Source: RHLJ01 sp040222455 | Lineage (GTDB): Bacteria > Bacteroidota > Rhodothermia > Balneolales > Balneolaceae | DNA length: 64,000 bases | Direction of reading: 5' to 3' | NCBI GenBank assembly: GCA_040222455.1 | Contig: JAVKDD010000020.1 | Span: 310,001 to 374,000 of the forward strand | Shown: positions 44,510 to 52,706 of the stretch, piece by piece | Numbering within the stretch: position 1 is the first letter of the stretch | How the letters are laid out: each line of letters opens with the position of its first letter | Notes under the pieces: model-generated | The model's input: only the letters and a program-made list of their open reading frames with translations | Database searches by the model: none | What the model was told of the DNA's origin: nothing | Made by a program: the position numbers and the translations under genes

Positions 44510-46714
44510 TTAGAAATTAAGCTTAACTCCACCAATTAACATTCTTGGCAAGCCAGGACGAACACCTGCAGGTCTTCTGGAGACGATATATGTTTTATCG
44601 GTAATGTTTCTTATATCAACAAAGAAATTTGCAGTTGTATTAAGTTGATACCCAATAGAAAAGTCCATCAAAAAATAGGAATCGGTACTAGCTTTTTCTT
44701 GAATGGAACCAGATCCAGCTACAGTCCTCATTGCACTGGTTCCATGAGTATTCAGGTTTAGGTCAACTTTTTTGTAGATGAAGCTAGTAGATAAATTAAT
44801 TTGATGTTTAGGTAAATAAGGCATTTCATCTCCTTTAGAAACCTCGCCCCACGGTTCAAAATCACTTATAAAACTATTTTGAAAAGTTGCAGAAGTATAT
44901 GTGTAGTTTAAAGAAAATGGAATTTGAAGCTTATTCTGTTGATCCGTTGTATTCCATCCCAAAGAAACCTCAAGTCCTAGAACATCAACTTCTCCTGCGT
45001 TAAATTGAGAAGAAGTTCCACTCCCACCTCCTGCTGATAAATCAGAGCCTAGTAAGTTGCTGTAGTTATTGAAGAATCCAACGACTTCTAAGTTTAGCTT
45101 ATTATTGTTAAAACGAGAGCCTATTTCGTAGTTTACACTGTTCTCGGCTGATGTTCCTGAAGCCGCACCAGGACTTGGAGGCGCAAAGCCTTTATGTATA
45201 CCTCCAAATAGATTGAGATTAGTCGTCAGTAGATAATTAATTCCCATTCCTGGAACAAGAACGCTAATATCATTTTCCCTAATAGTTAAGTTGGTTTCTG
45301 CTCTTTCGGAATCAGACTTTCCAAAGTCTTCTCTTTTAAGCGCGATGTTTTCATAACGCAAACCAGGAGTGAAAGTCCATTGCTTAAAAGTGATTTTATC
45401 CTGAATGAAAAGAGCCAAAGCTGTTGCAGATTCAATGCGATTACTATCTGTTCCTGGAGTTCCTTCGCTTGTTAAAATCATAGTTCCATCTTCCATTCGG
45501 TAGCCGTCAACCCATTGAAAGCGATCCATACCATCTTCGTGGTAACGGATTCCGAACTCCAGCTCAGAAGTAGTTCCCGCTAATTCAAAACTACTTGCTA
45601 ATATTGATTGGATTCCTCTGGAGTAGTATTCCCTGTTGTTTGCCTTCACTGATAAAGCATCGTCAATACTTGAAGATCCTCTAACAATATCAAAAGAAGT
45701 TAAGTTGGAGCTTGGGTTGGCAAGCAAAGAACTAATACCTACTCCATCAACTTTATCGAGCTTATACCAATTTCTATTAAAATTATTTCTATAAATAGTT
45801 GTAGTAATATCAAAGTTAGCAGAAAACTGAGCAAAATGGCGAACGGAGAGATGAGTTTGGTCCGCATCCATTAAATCAACTTGTGATCCCGCATATCTTC
45901 TAAAAGGATCATCTTCAAAATCTGAATCCGATAATCCCAAATAGGTCTCATCAGAAAGTTCATCATAATATCCGAACTTAAATTCTACTTTTTGATAAAT
46001 CTTAGCGCTCGTATTAGATCTAAACATCACTTTCCCTAAAAAATCTTTAGTATCGAACCCTGTTCTTCCACCAAAATCTAAATCCTTAAATCCATCGTTT
46101 GATAATTGATAGCTTTCGAGTAAGAAGCCGAAATTTTTGTAAGTACTGCCAACAGTAGCATGAATTTTTCGGCTGTTAAACTGTCCTGTACTTACTTCTG
46201 CATTACCAGATAACTCGTAAGGAATCTGAGTAGAAATCATATTTAATGCCCCACCTGTTGTAAGTGGGCCATACTTAATTTGAGATGATCCTTTACGGAC
46301 TTCAACAGAACTCATTCGCCCAATAGATGGAAAATAATAAGCAGCGGGAGCTGCATAAGGAGCAGGCGCAATTAAAACTCCGTCTTCCATTAAAGTAATT
46401 TTAGAGCTACGTTCAACTCCTGTGCCCCTGAGTCCAATATTTGGGCGCAATCCAAAGCCATCTTCCTCCTGAATATTAACTCCGCTTATTGATCTTAGGA
46501 CTCTATTAACATCGCTATAATTTTGCTTTTGAAGTTCTGCATATCCTATATATGAAGCCGAACCAGGAGTTCTATCCATCCATGCAGGCTTACCAAGAAT
46601 GGTCACCCTTTCCATGATTAGCTTATCATAAATATCTAGAGAGTCAGTGGTTTGGGATAACATTGAGGTAGAAGAGAAGATCAATGTAAAAGCTAGTAAG
46701 AGGAGTGATTTCAT
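44510..46714 (-). CDS. TonB-dependent receptor, FecA-like (putative ferric siderophore/citrate receptor)
   Basis: 734 residues with a signal peptide (cleavage about residue 20). The plug domain (about 45-165) carries RSISGVNIQEEDGFGLRPNIGLRGTG and the FecA-type segment LMEDGVLIAPAPYAAPAAYYFPSIGRM. The 22-strand barrel ends in MLIGGVKLNF. No STN domain is present, so it does not signal to a sigma factor. A palindrome resembling the feoA operator lies about 25 bases upstream, which would place it under the DtxR/MntR-type regulator. Ferric dicitrate or a related chelate is the best guess; assignment within the receptor family is tentative. Confidence 0.88.
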   Translation of the reverse strand: MKSLLLLAFTLIFSSTSMLSQTTDSLDIYDKLIMERVTILGKPAWMDRTPGSASYIGYAELQKQNYSDVNRVLRSISGVNIQEEDGFGLRPNIGLRGTGVERSSKITLMEDGVLIAPAPYAAPAAYYFPSIGRMSSVEVRKGSSQIKYGPLTTGGALNMISTQIPYELSGNAEVSTGQFNSRKIHATVGSTYKNFGFLLESYQLSNDGFKDLDFGGRTGFDTKDFLGKVMFRSNTSAKIYQKVEFKFGYYDELSDETYLGLSDSDFEDDPFRRYAGSQVDLMDADQTHLSVRHFAQFSANFDITTTIYRNNFNRNWYKLDKVDGVGISSLLANPSSNLTSFDIVRGSSSIDDALSVKANNREYYSRGIQSILASSFELAGTTSELEFGIRYHEDGMDRFQWVDGYRMEDGTMILTSEGTPGTDSNRIESATALALFIQDKITFKQWTFTPGLRYENIALKREDFGKSDSERAETNLTIRENDISVLVPGMGINYLLTTNLNLFGGIHKGFAPPSPGAASGTSAENSVNYEIGSRFNNNKLNLEVVGFFNNYSNLLGSDLSAGGGSGTSSQFNAGEVDVLGLEVSLGWNTTDQQNKLQIPFSLNYTYTSATFQNSFISDFEPWGEVSKGDEMPYLPKHQINLSTSFIYKKVDLNLNTHGTSAMRTVAGSGSIQEKASTDSYFLMDFSIGYQLNTTANFFVDIRNITDKTYIVSRRPAGVRPGLPRMLIGGVKLNF

Positions 46715-46739
46715 TTTAGAAAAATGGGGAAATTGTTTA

Positions 46740-46756
46740 TTTAGAACAATTCTAAG
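46740..46756. promoter_or_regulatory. Candidate DtxR/MntR-like operator upstream of the FecA-like receptor
   Basis: TTTAG (46740-46744) and CTAAG (46752-46756) form the ends of an inverted repeat, TTAGAA / TTCTAA around CAA. The centre is 34 bases upstream of the receptor start, the same distance as the feoA palindrome from its preferred start. The core spacing differs by one base from the feoA site (7 versus 6 between half-sites). Confidence 0.45.
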
Positions 46757-46795
46757 TTAAGAACATATCTGGCTTCTCTCAACACTTATATAGAA

Positions 46796-48301
46796 TTAAT
46801 CTAAATTATTTTTCCCTGTAGAAACCATTTCCATTAATTGAGACAGTAGTCCCTTCCCTAATTTTAAAAATCGCTCTTGCCCACCCATTGCCAAATATCG
46901 AAGAACCACTCTTAGTTCAGAAAGAAGAGCAGGTGGATTAGTTACTAAAGAGTCTTCAGAAATGATCAAATCCCAGTCTATTGGTTTTTGAAATTTAACT
47001 CCAGCTTGTCGCATTACTTCTCGGTACGCATTTGCCATTAAACCATATCCAATTGTAGTGGGATGCAGTCCATCCAGACTAAAAATTCCACCTTTAATTA
47101 ACTTTCCAGTCTTTTTATCAACGCGGATGAAATCAGTGGTTAAAGTAGCTTCTCCTTTTTCATTAACAAGATGAATTGTATCTGGATTTCGTTTAAGTGC
47201 GGCAACAAAATCATTTGGATAACCACGAATTATTTCACCACCTAAGCGTCGGCGTGCCATACTAGCCACATTCTTAGCCATAGGTACAACATGCCATCCA
47301 AATTCCCGAGCTATTTTTCTAATGATGGAGTTAAATTCATCAACGGCGAAATCAATTTGAATGGCTTCGTCTTTAGTTAGATGTGGATGTTTTGCCGGGT
47401 CAAAGTCTGTATCCCAAATCCAGAATCGCGTGTAATAATCAAAATACCCTAAGTGATTATTGGAAAACCTCGAATTCACTCCTCTGCAAACAGGTGCAAT
47501 AGTTGGATATGGAATGGTGGGAACAAATACTCTTTGAACACCAATTTTGGAAATACGTTCTGCTAATTCACGATATTCTTGTTCGAAATGCTCGGGCCTG
47601 TATATAGTATGAGTTCGATCAGGCATGAATTTCTTTAAATCTTGAGTTTCCGACCAGGTAAGGTTTAAGTTTACAACTGCGCCTAATGCATTATTATGCC
47701 CCAAACAAACAATTAGATTCTCTATTCCTCCATCTTGTTGAAGTAAAGCCACATTTTTTAATTGCGTATTTTCCTCAAAATCTGGAGTTAAACGAGGGTT
47801 AAGCACTAATCTTGAAGTGGTAAATTTTGCATGTTCTGGAAGGAAACCGAAAACCGAAAACCGATCCCGATGTTGCTCAATGTATTCTTTGCTATTCTTT
47901 TCATTAACCATCCAGGAATCGTTTACAGCCAGTCCCCAAATCGCTTGATTATGATAAGGAGTTGATTGATTTACACTTAAATCTTTTAATCCACCTTCCC
48001 AATATTTTTTTATTCGTTTTAACGTTTTGAAAGTGTGAGATGCAGCTCCCGCATATTCACTCCAATCCACTTCGCTACCAAATTCATCAGATAATCCTCT
48101 TAACAAAACTTCTAGGTTCAGTGGAATACCAGCTTGAGCGGTGAAAGACGGTTGGTCAAAAGCTGGAGCTGGATCATAACAGCGATGAATGAAAGAAGGG
48201 AAATTGATATCAGTACGGTAAATGCCACCGTTATTAAACCCTTGCGAAAGGCTGTCTCCAATTACTACTAATTTATGTTTTGCTTCCTTTTTTCCGAACA
48301 T
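46796..48301 (-). CDS. SGNH/GDSL-type hydrolase
   Basis: 501 residues without a signal peptide. Block I is VVIGDSLSQGF (nucleophile serine about residue 17), block III-like CLGHNNALG carries the oxyanion Asn, and block V DGLHPTTIGYG carries the catalytic Asp and His near residue 422. The chain is about twice the length of simple SGNH esterases, with an inserted central region (residues about 130-330) and a helical C-terminal tail. Substrate is unknown; lipases, acetylesterases and acyltransferases share this fold. It lies upstream of the TonB receptor on the same strand but separated by the candidate operator. Confidence 0.85.
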   Translation of the reverse strand: MFGKKEAKHKLVVIGDSLSQGFNNGGIYRTDINFPSFIHRCYDPAPAFDQPSFTAQAGIPLNLEVLLRGLSDEFGSEVDWSEYAGAASHTFKTLKRIKKYWEGGLKDLSVNQSTPYHNQAIWGLAVNDSWMVNEKNSKEYIEQHRDRFSVFGFLPEHAKFTTSRLVLNPRLTPDFEENTQLKNVALLQQDGGIENLIVCLGHNNALGAVVNLNLTWSETQDLKKFMPDRTHTIYRPEHFEQEYRELAERISKIGVQRVFVPTIPYPTIAPVCRGVNSRFSNNHLGYFDYYTRFWIWDTDFDPAKHPHLTKDEAIQIDFAVDEFNSIIRKIAREFGWHVVPMAKNVASMARRRLGGEIIRGYPNDFVAALKRNPDTIHLVNEKGEATLTTDFIRVDKKTGKLIKGGIFSLDGLHPTTIGYGLMANAYREVMRQAGVKFQKPIDWDLIISEDSLVTNPPALLSELRVVLRYLAMGGQERFLKLGKGLLSQLMEMVSTGKNNLD

Positions 48302-48408
48302 GAAATAAGCCCCTCATGAAAGGGGATTTAAGGATGTGTTAATTCTTTGAAATTTGCCACTTATTCATGAAAGCACAAAATCCAATTATGCAAATTAATT
48401 AGAATATT

Positions 48409-48488
48409 GACCTCCCTAAACTTCGAGATAGTTCAAGATTTTGATATAGCGCCCCCCTCCTTGATAAGGAGAGGACTGAAGGGAGGTC
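48409..48488. repeat. Inverted-repeat element
   Basis: GACCTCCCT (48409-48417) and AGGGAGGTC (48480-48488) bound about 60 bases that contain an inner CCTCCTTGATAAGGAG stem. The 307-bp gap between the SGNH hydrolase and the AhpD-like gene holds this element and no gene. Confidence 0.65.
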
Positions 48489-48608
48489 GGAATAATTTTA
48501 TATTCTATTCTGATCATATAGTATGTACATTTAGATGTAAAAAATCTAAACCAATAATAAGAAAAGTTACTCAGTGTTCCCCTGCATCCATGGCTAACCA
48601 TTAATCAA

Positions 48609-48977
48609 ATGAATTCAGACCAAAAAAACCGCCTCCAACAATTCCGTGAAAAAAGAACAATCCAAAATGATAAAGTACTTGGACTTGGTCATTTAGGAAT
48701 CAAACGATTTTTTAATATGGATTCTAATACCTACAAAGAAGGGGCATTGGATACCAAAACAAAAGAATTATTAGGATTAGTAGCATCCACAGTACTTCGG
48801 TGTAACGATTGCATTGATTACCACCTCGAACAATGTGCAAAAACGGGATCAACCAAAGACGAAATTATTGATTCGCTGAATGTTGCCTTGATAGTAGGAG
48901 GAAGTATTGTGATTCCTCACCTCAGACATGCGGTGGATACGATTGAGTTTTTGGAAGAAGAAGGAGCTTTCAATTGA
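48609..48977 (+). CDS. Carboxymuconolactone decarboxylase (AhpD-like) family protein
   Basis: 122 residues with the conserved core VASTVLRCNDCIDYHLEQCAKTG: the CxxC pair C65/C68 followed by H72, the AhpD-type redox centre. The helix SLNVALIVGGSIVIPHLRHA follows. Members with CxxC-x3-H usually act in peroxide defence or as thiol oxidoreductases rather than true decarboxylases. It is transcribed alone between two repeat-containing gaps. Confidence 0.9.
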   Translation: MNSDQKNRLQQFREKRTIQNDKVLGLGHLGIKRFFNMDSNTYKEGALDTKTKELLGLVASTVLRCNDCIDYHLEQCAKTGSTKDEIIDSLNVALIVGGSIVIPHLRHAVDTIEFLEEEGAFN

Positions 48978-48984
48978 GAATTGA

Positions 48985-49131
48985 GAATTGAGAATGGTTC
49001 AACTAAAAATGAATGGCACTAATCTTTAATTTTGTCATTTCGAATCCTCTGAAAGAGGTGAGAAATCTTAAGAGTTACTAAACTGGACCAAGTTCTTTAG
49101 ATTTCTCATGTTCGTTCGAAGTGAAAATCTA
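48985..49131. repeat. Dispersed stem-loop repeat, copy 1
   Basis: Begins with AATTGAGAAT-like words repeated after the stop at 48977. It continues with GTCATTTCGAA (from 49034) and GAGAAATC, and ends with GATTTCTC and TTCGAAGTGA (to 49131). The outer and inner words are mutually inverted. Related copies lie at 52551-52676 and 57640-57711. Confidence 0.75.
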
Positions 49132-49286
49132 GTATTTTTATTTATAAATTAAATGTAGCAAAGTAAGGTAAATCTTGTGGTTCCTTACTTGTGTAATATG
49201 GTGGAAACCATTGGGCTGCTTGAAGAAACGGGTTTGTTAACTTGACACTCTGACTTTTTTTCTCTTTTATACATGAAAAAACATTT

Positions 49287-49991
49287 TTGGCGTACAGAAC
49301 TGAAACAGAGATACTAAAAACCCAAGTACAAAATCTGTACATACTGGATAAGCTATTTCGAAAGAATTTCGATTCTCTTCAGGATTTGGTCGACTTAATG
49401 CCAGGTATTTTCCATGTAAATGACAAGAATGATCTAACGATTGGTCACTTAAATAAATCAGGAGAAGAATGGGGGCTGCTTTCGAAAGAAGAAATCAATG
49501 ATATGGGTATTGAGTATTTCAAAAAGTTTATACATCCAGATAGTTTGAAATACGTAGCTCCAAGGTTTCTTGAGTTTTATCAAAAGGCCGATGATGACCA
49601 ACTTCATGCTGAATTTCAGAAAATCCTGAACCCAAGAACTGGTAAATACGACACCTTTTTTACGGTTTGTAAACCATTCAAAAAGCATAACCTTTTGCTT
49701 ACTTCATCTAATCCAATTTCGGGGATTGATACTGTTGTTAGACGAATAGAGCGAATTGCTGATGAGGAGATATATGTTAGAAAGCATTTCGATGACTTCG
49801 AATCGCTTACCCGAAGAGAGAGGCAGATATTAGCTAAAATAGCGCAAGGATTGAGCAATAAAGATATTTCAGGACAGCTGTTTATCACCTTGGAAACTGT
49901 GAAAAGTCACAGAAAAAAAATTAAGAAAAAAACGGGGATACCAACTACCGCAGGACTAGTTCAATTTGCAATAGCATTCGAATTGATCTGA
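49287..49991 (+). CDS. LuxR-type transcriptional regulator with PAS-like N-terminal domain
   Basis: 234 residues. The C-terminal 60 residues are a LuxR helix-turn-helix (LTRRERQILAKIAQGLSNKDISGQLFITLETVKSHRKKI). The N-terminal 150 residues resemble a PAS fold (MPGIFHVND...YFKKFIHPDSLKYVAPRFLEFYQ). The start is TTG at 49287; an in-frame stop lies 36 bases upstream and the nearby ATG at 49273 is out of frame. It is followed 66 bases later by two genes for secreted proteins on the same strand, which it may control. It is not a phosphorylated receiver protein, so it probably senses a ligand or partner directly. Confidence 0.88.
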   Translation: MAYRTETEILKTQVQNLYILDKLFRKNFDSLQDLVDLMPGIFHVNDKNDLTIGHLNKSGEEWGLLSKEEINDMGIEYFKKFIHPDSLKYVAPRFLEFYQKADDDQLHAEFQKILNPRTGKYDTFFTVCKPFKKHNLLLTSSNPISGIDTVVRRIERIADEEIYVRKHFDDFESLTRRERQILAKIAQGLSNKDISGQLFITLETVKSHRKKIKKKTGIPTTAGLVQFAIAFELI

Positions 49992-50057
49992 AAAAATCAC
50001 CAGAAGTGGGGATTTACAGCATCGTTGGAATCGAATATTTTAAATCAAAAAGACATT

Positions 50058-51113
50058 ATGAAAAAAATTCTCTTTTTATTCATCACTGTATTAGCAACTC
50101 AAATTACAACTGCACAGAATATCTTAATTGTAGATAATACTGAACACACACCTTCAGGCTCAAATTATTACTCAGATTTACAAACAGCTATAGATGCAGC
50201 ACAATCAGGAGATGTTATTTACATATTACCTAGTCCTAATAGTTATGGTAATGTGGAAATTCAAGATCGGGAAGAACTCACTTTAGTAGGGCTGGGATAT
50301 AACACTTCCGCGATAAATAATAACTTTAATTATGGTTCAGAGGTGGGAACTATTGATGTTGATAATTCATCGTATCTGGTATTTAAGGGGTTGCAAATAA
50401 ACAATCTCTCTCTTGATAATGGTAATACCACTGAACCTTCGTCTACTATTGTTGTAAATGGTTCTGTGTTAGGCAATATTGTTGCTAGTTTTGTACAAGG
50501 ACTTACAGTTTCTCACTCTTATATTGATAAATTTACTCTTAGCAATGATGATAATTCTGCCATTATTTTTCGTCGTTGTATCATCAATCCGGCAGGTTCT
50601 TCGATTTCTGACTACAAGGATATTAGAAATAGTAATTTCCATAATAGTATATTTTTTGACTTTACCGTAAGATCAATTAGTAACAGCACCTTCAAAAACA
50701 ATATTTTTCTAAAAACACAACGCTATCAATACCCAGATGTCCAAATTCAGGAAATAGAGGATAACAACAATACATTTCTGAATAATTTCTTCGATATAAT
50801 TTTACCGATTAATGAGGGTTCAAATTTCGGAGAGAATAATGTGGTAAATGAAGCGCTCAATCCTATTGATATTTTTGCAGATACAGCCGTCTCAAATAGT
50901 ACAAATGTATTCGATATGAATTGGGACGTTACTCCAAAGCTTGGCAGTTTATTGAATGCAGGAACAGACGGAACGAATATTGGTCCAACTGGTGGGGTAG
51001 GCACTTATTCTAATTCCATATTTTCTTTACCATTTGTGTATGACATTATAGTACCTGTAGAAATTAAGGCCGGAGAGGATATCGAGGTTACCATCAGAGC
51101 AAAAGGGAGATAA
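50058..51113 (+). CDS. Secreted right-handed parallel beta-helix-like protein
   Basis: About 351 residues from ATG 50058 (MKKILFLFITVLATQITTAQ, a signal peptide); an in-frame ATG at 50025 would add 11 polar residues before it. The YYSDLQTAIDAAQSGDVIYILPS segment is the entry strand of pectin-lyase-like beta-helices. It is followed by short Asn-rich turns (NNFNYGSEVGTIDVDNSSYLVFKGLQINNLSLDN) that fit coil rungs. No catalytic motif was recognised. The next gene, three bases on, encodes a T9SS-sorted repeat protein, so the two are probably exported together and may form one surface structure. Confidence 0.7.
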   Translation: MKKILFLFITVLATQITTAQNILIVDNTEHTPSGSNYYSDLQTAIDAAQSGDVIYILPSPNSYGNVEIQDREELTLVGLGYNTSAINNNFNYGSEVGTIDVDNSSYLVFKGLQINNLSLDNGNTTEPSSTIVVNGSVLGNIVASFVQGLTVSHSYIDKFTLSNDDNSAIIFRRCIINPAGSSISDYKDIRNSNFHNSIFFDFTVRSISNSTFKNNIFLKTQRYQYPDVQIQEIEDNNNTFLNNFFDIILPINEGSNFGENNVVNEALNPIDIFADTAVSNSTNVFDMNWDVTPKLGSLLNAGTDGTNIGPTGGVGTYSNSIFSLPFVYDIIVPVEIKAGEDIEVTIRAKGR

Positions 51114-51116
51114 GTC

Positions 51117-52538
51117 GTGAAGTTCCTTGCAAACATATTATTGGTGATGCTCCTAGTTTCACCACTAATGGCGCAATCAGTAACAGAATTAGAATATTTT
51201 TTCGATGCTGATCCCGGTTTTGGAAATGGGACTTCCATAGCTGTTACAGAAGTTGATGGAGAAGTGAATTACGAAGGTTCCATCACGACTTCCTCACTTT
51301 CCAGAGGATTACACACACTTTTCATTCGCGCTAAAAACAGTGATGACGAATGGGGATTAACCATCAAAAAACTCATTCTGGTGGATCAGGGAGAAGCAAG
51401 AGAAATAGAAGCTCTTGAATATTTCTATGATGAAGACCCCGGTTTGGGGATGGGAACAGAAATTCAGGTTAGCCAAGCGCTGGAACTTGATTTAGAAACA
51501 ACCATTTCTACATCTGGAATTTCAAGAGGAATCCATACTCTTTACTTAAGAGCAAAATTTACAGATGGAGCCTGGGGCTTTCCCATCAAGAAGATGGTTC
51601 TCATTGATCAAAATGATCCGAATTCGGTAAGTGAAATTGTGGCTGCTGAATATTTCTTTAACACCGATCCCGGTTTTGCTTCGGCTACTCCAATCAGCAT
51701 AAATACAGGAACAGATATTGAAGCAACTTTTACCATTCCTTCTTCTAATTTGCCCATTGGAGATCAGGTGTTATTTATTCGGGTTCAGGATTCAGATGGA
51801 GTTTGGGGACAATATTCAAGCAAATCATTTGCGTTATCGGAAGTTCCTATGCTGGCTTTCGAGTCTTCCGATACCTCAAAGTTTTATACTGATACCGGTA
51901 AGCTTCATTTTGCCGGAAATTTAGGTATTTCATCAACCACAGAAATAACGGCTGATAGTGCGATCGTTTCTTTCACAGGTGGGTTTATTCTTGATGAAGA
52001 TTCTCTTGGAATAGAAGATGAAGGATCAATGGATATTGAACTTGGAGATGGATGGCTTAAATTAACTGGGAATGATGATCTGGATGAATACCAAGAAGTA
52101 TTAAAGTCTGTTTTCTACACAAGAAAAGAGGGACACGTTTTTTCTGACACTCTTAAAGAGTTTTCTATTTCAGTGTATTCAGGAGCTTTCTCATCTGAAC
52201 CAGTTCAGAAATATATTCATGTGCTAGCAGTAGATTCTATGGGCACGGATAATGAAGCCGAACTGGAATTACCTATTCAATTTAGTTTGGACCAAAACTA
52301 CCCAAATCCATTTAATCCAAGTACGAATATTAACTTTGCTATTCCAAAATCTTCAAAAGTACAATTGGTGGTATATAATCTACTCGGGCAACAAGTAGCC
52401 ACATTAGTTGATAGAGATTTATCTGCTGGCAATCACGCTGTTAGATTTGAAGCTTCTCAATTATCATCAGGAGTATACATCTACAGAATTCAGGCGGGGA
52501 GTTTTGTGCAAACCAAAAAGATGATGTTGATTAAGTAA
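51117..52538 (+). CDS. Secreted three-repeat protein with T9SS sorting domain
   Basis: 473 residues with GTG start and signal peptide (cleaved after PLMAQ). Three tandem repeats of about 70 residues (24-92, 99-165, 176-241) each open with EYFFDADPGFG-like sequence and contain a RGxHTLxIRAK motif and a W-G pair. A unique middle (245-370) resembles the cadherin-like/CSPG region of surface proteins. The T9SS tail (about 388-473) has LDQNYPNPFNPSTNINFAI and ends KKMMLIK. It is coupled to the beta-helix protein gene. An adhesin or surface scaffold is plausible; no enzymatic motif is seen. Confidence 0.88.
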   Translation: MKFLANILLVMLLVSPLMAQSVTELEYFFDADPGFGNGTSIAVTEVDGEVNYEGSITTSSLSRGLHTLFIRAKNSDDEWGLTIKKLILVDQGEAREIEALEYFYDEDPGLGMGTEIQVSQALELDLETTISTSGISRGIHTLYLRAKFTDGAWGFPIKKMVLIDQNDPNSVSEIVAAEYFFNTDPGFASATPISINTGTDIEATFTIPSSNLPIGDQVLFIRVQDSDGVWGQYSSKSFALSEVPMLAFESSDTSKFYTDTGKLHFAGNLGISSTTEITADSAIVSFTGGFILDEDSLGIEDEGSMDIELGDGWLKLTGNDDLDEYQEVLKSVFYTRKEGHVFSDTLKEFSISVYSGAFSSEPVQKYIHVLAVDSMGTDNEAELELPIQFSLDQNYPNPFNPSTNINFAIPKSSKVQLVVYNLLGQQVATLVDRDLSAGNHAVRFEASQLSSGVYIYRIQAGSFVQTKKMMLIK

Positions 52539-52550
52539 AGAATCAATGTA

Positions 52551-52676
52551 GAATTGAGAATAATTCAATTAAAAATGGGTTTTTGTCATTTCGAAGGAAC
52601 AGAGTGACTGAGAAATCAAAAGATTTATAGAATATCTCCCAGCTCTTTAGATTTCTCGCTTCGCTCGAGATGACAA
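52551..52676. repeat. Dispersed stem-loop repeat, copy 2
   Basis: Shares with copy 1 the opening AATTGAGAAT and TTCAATTAAAAATG, then GTCATTTCGAA (52585 on). It also shares GAGAAATC, the mirrored GATTTCTC, and TCGAGATGAC (ends about 52674). It lies between the convergent T9SS-protein and mutS2 genes. Confidence 0.8.
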
Positions 52677-52706
52677 AAAAAAAGATCATTTTCAATTTTT
52701 AATTTA

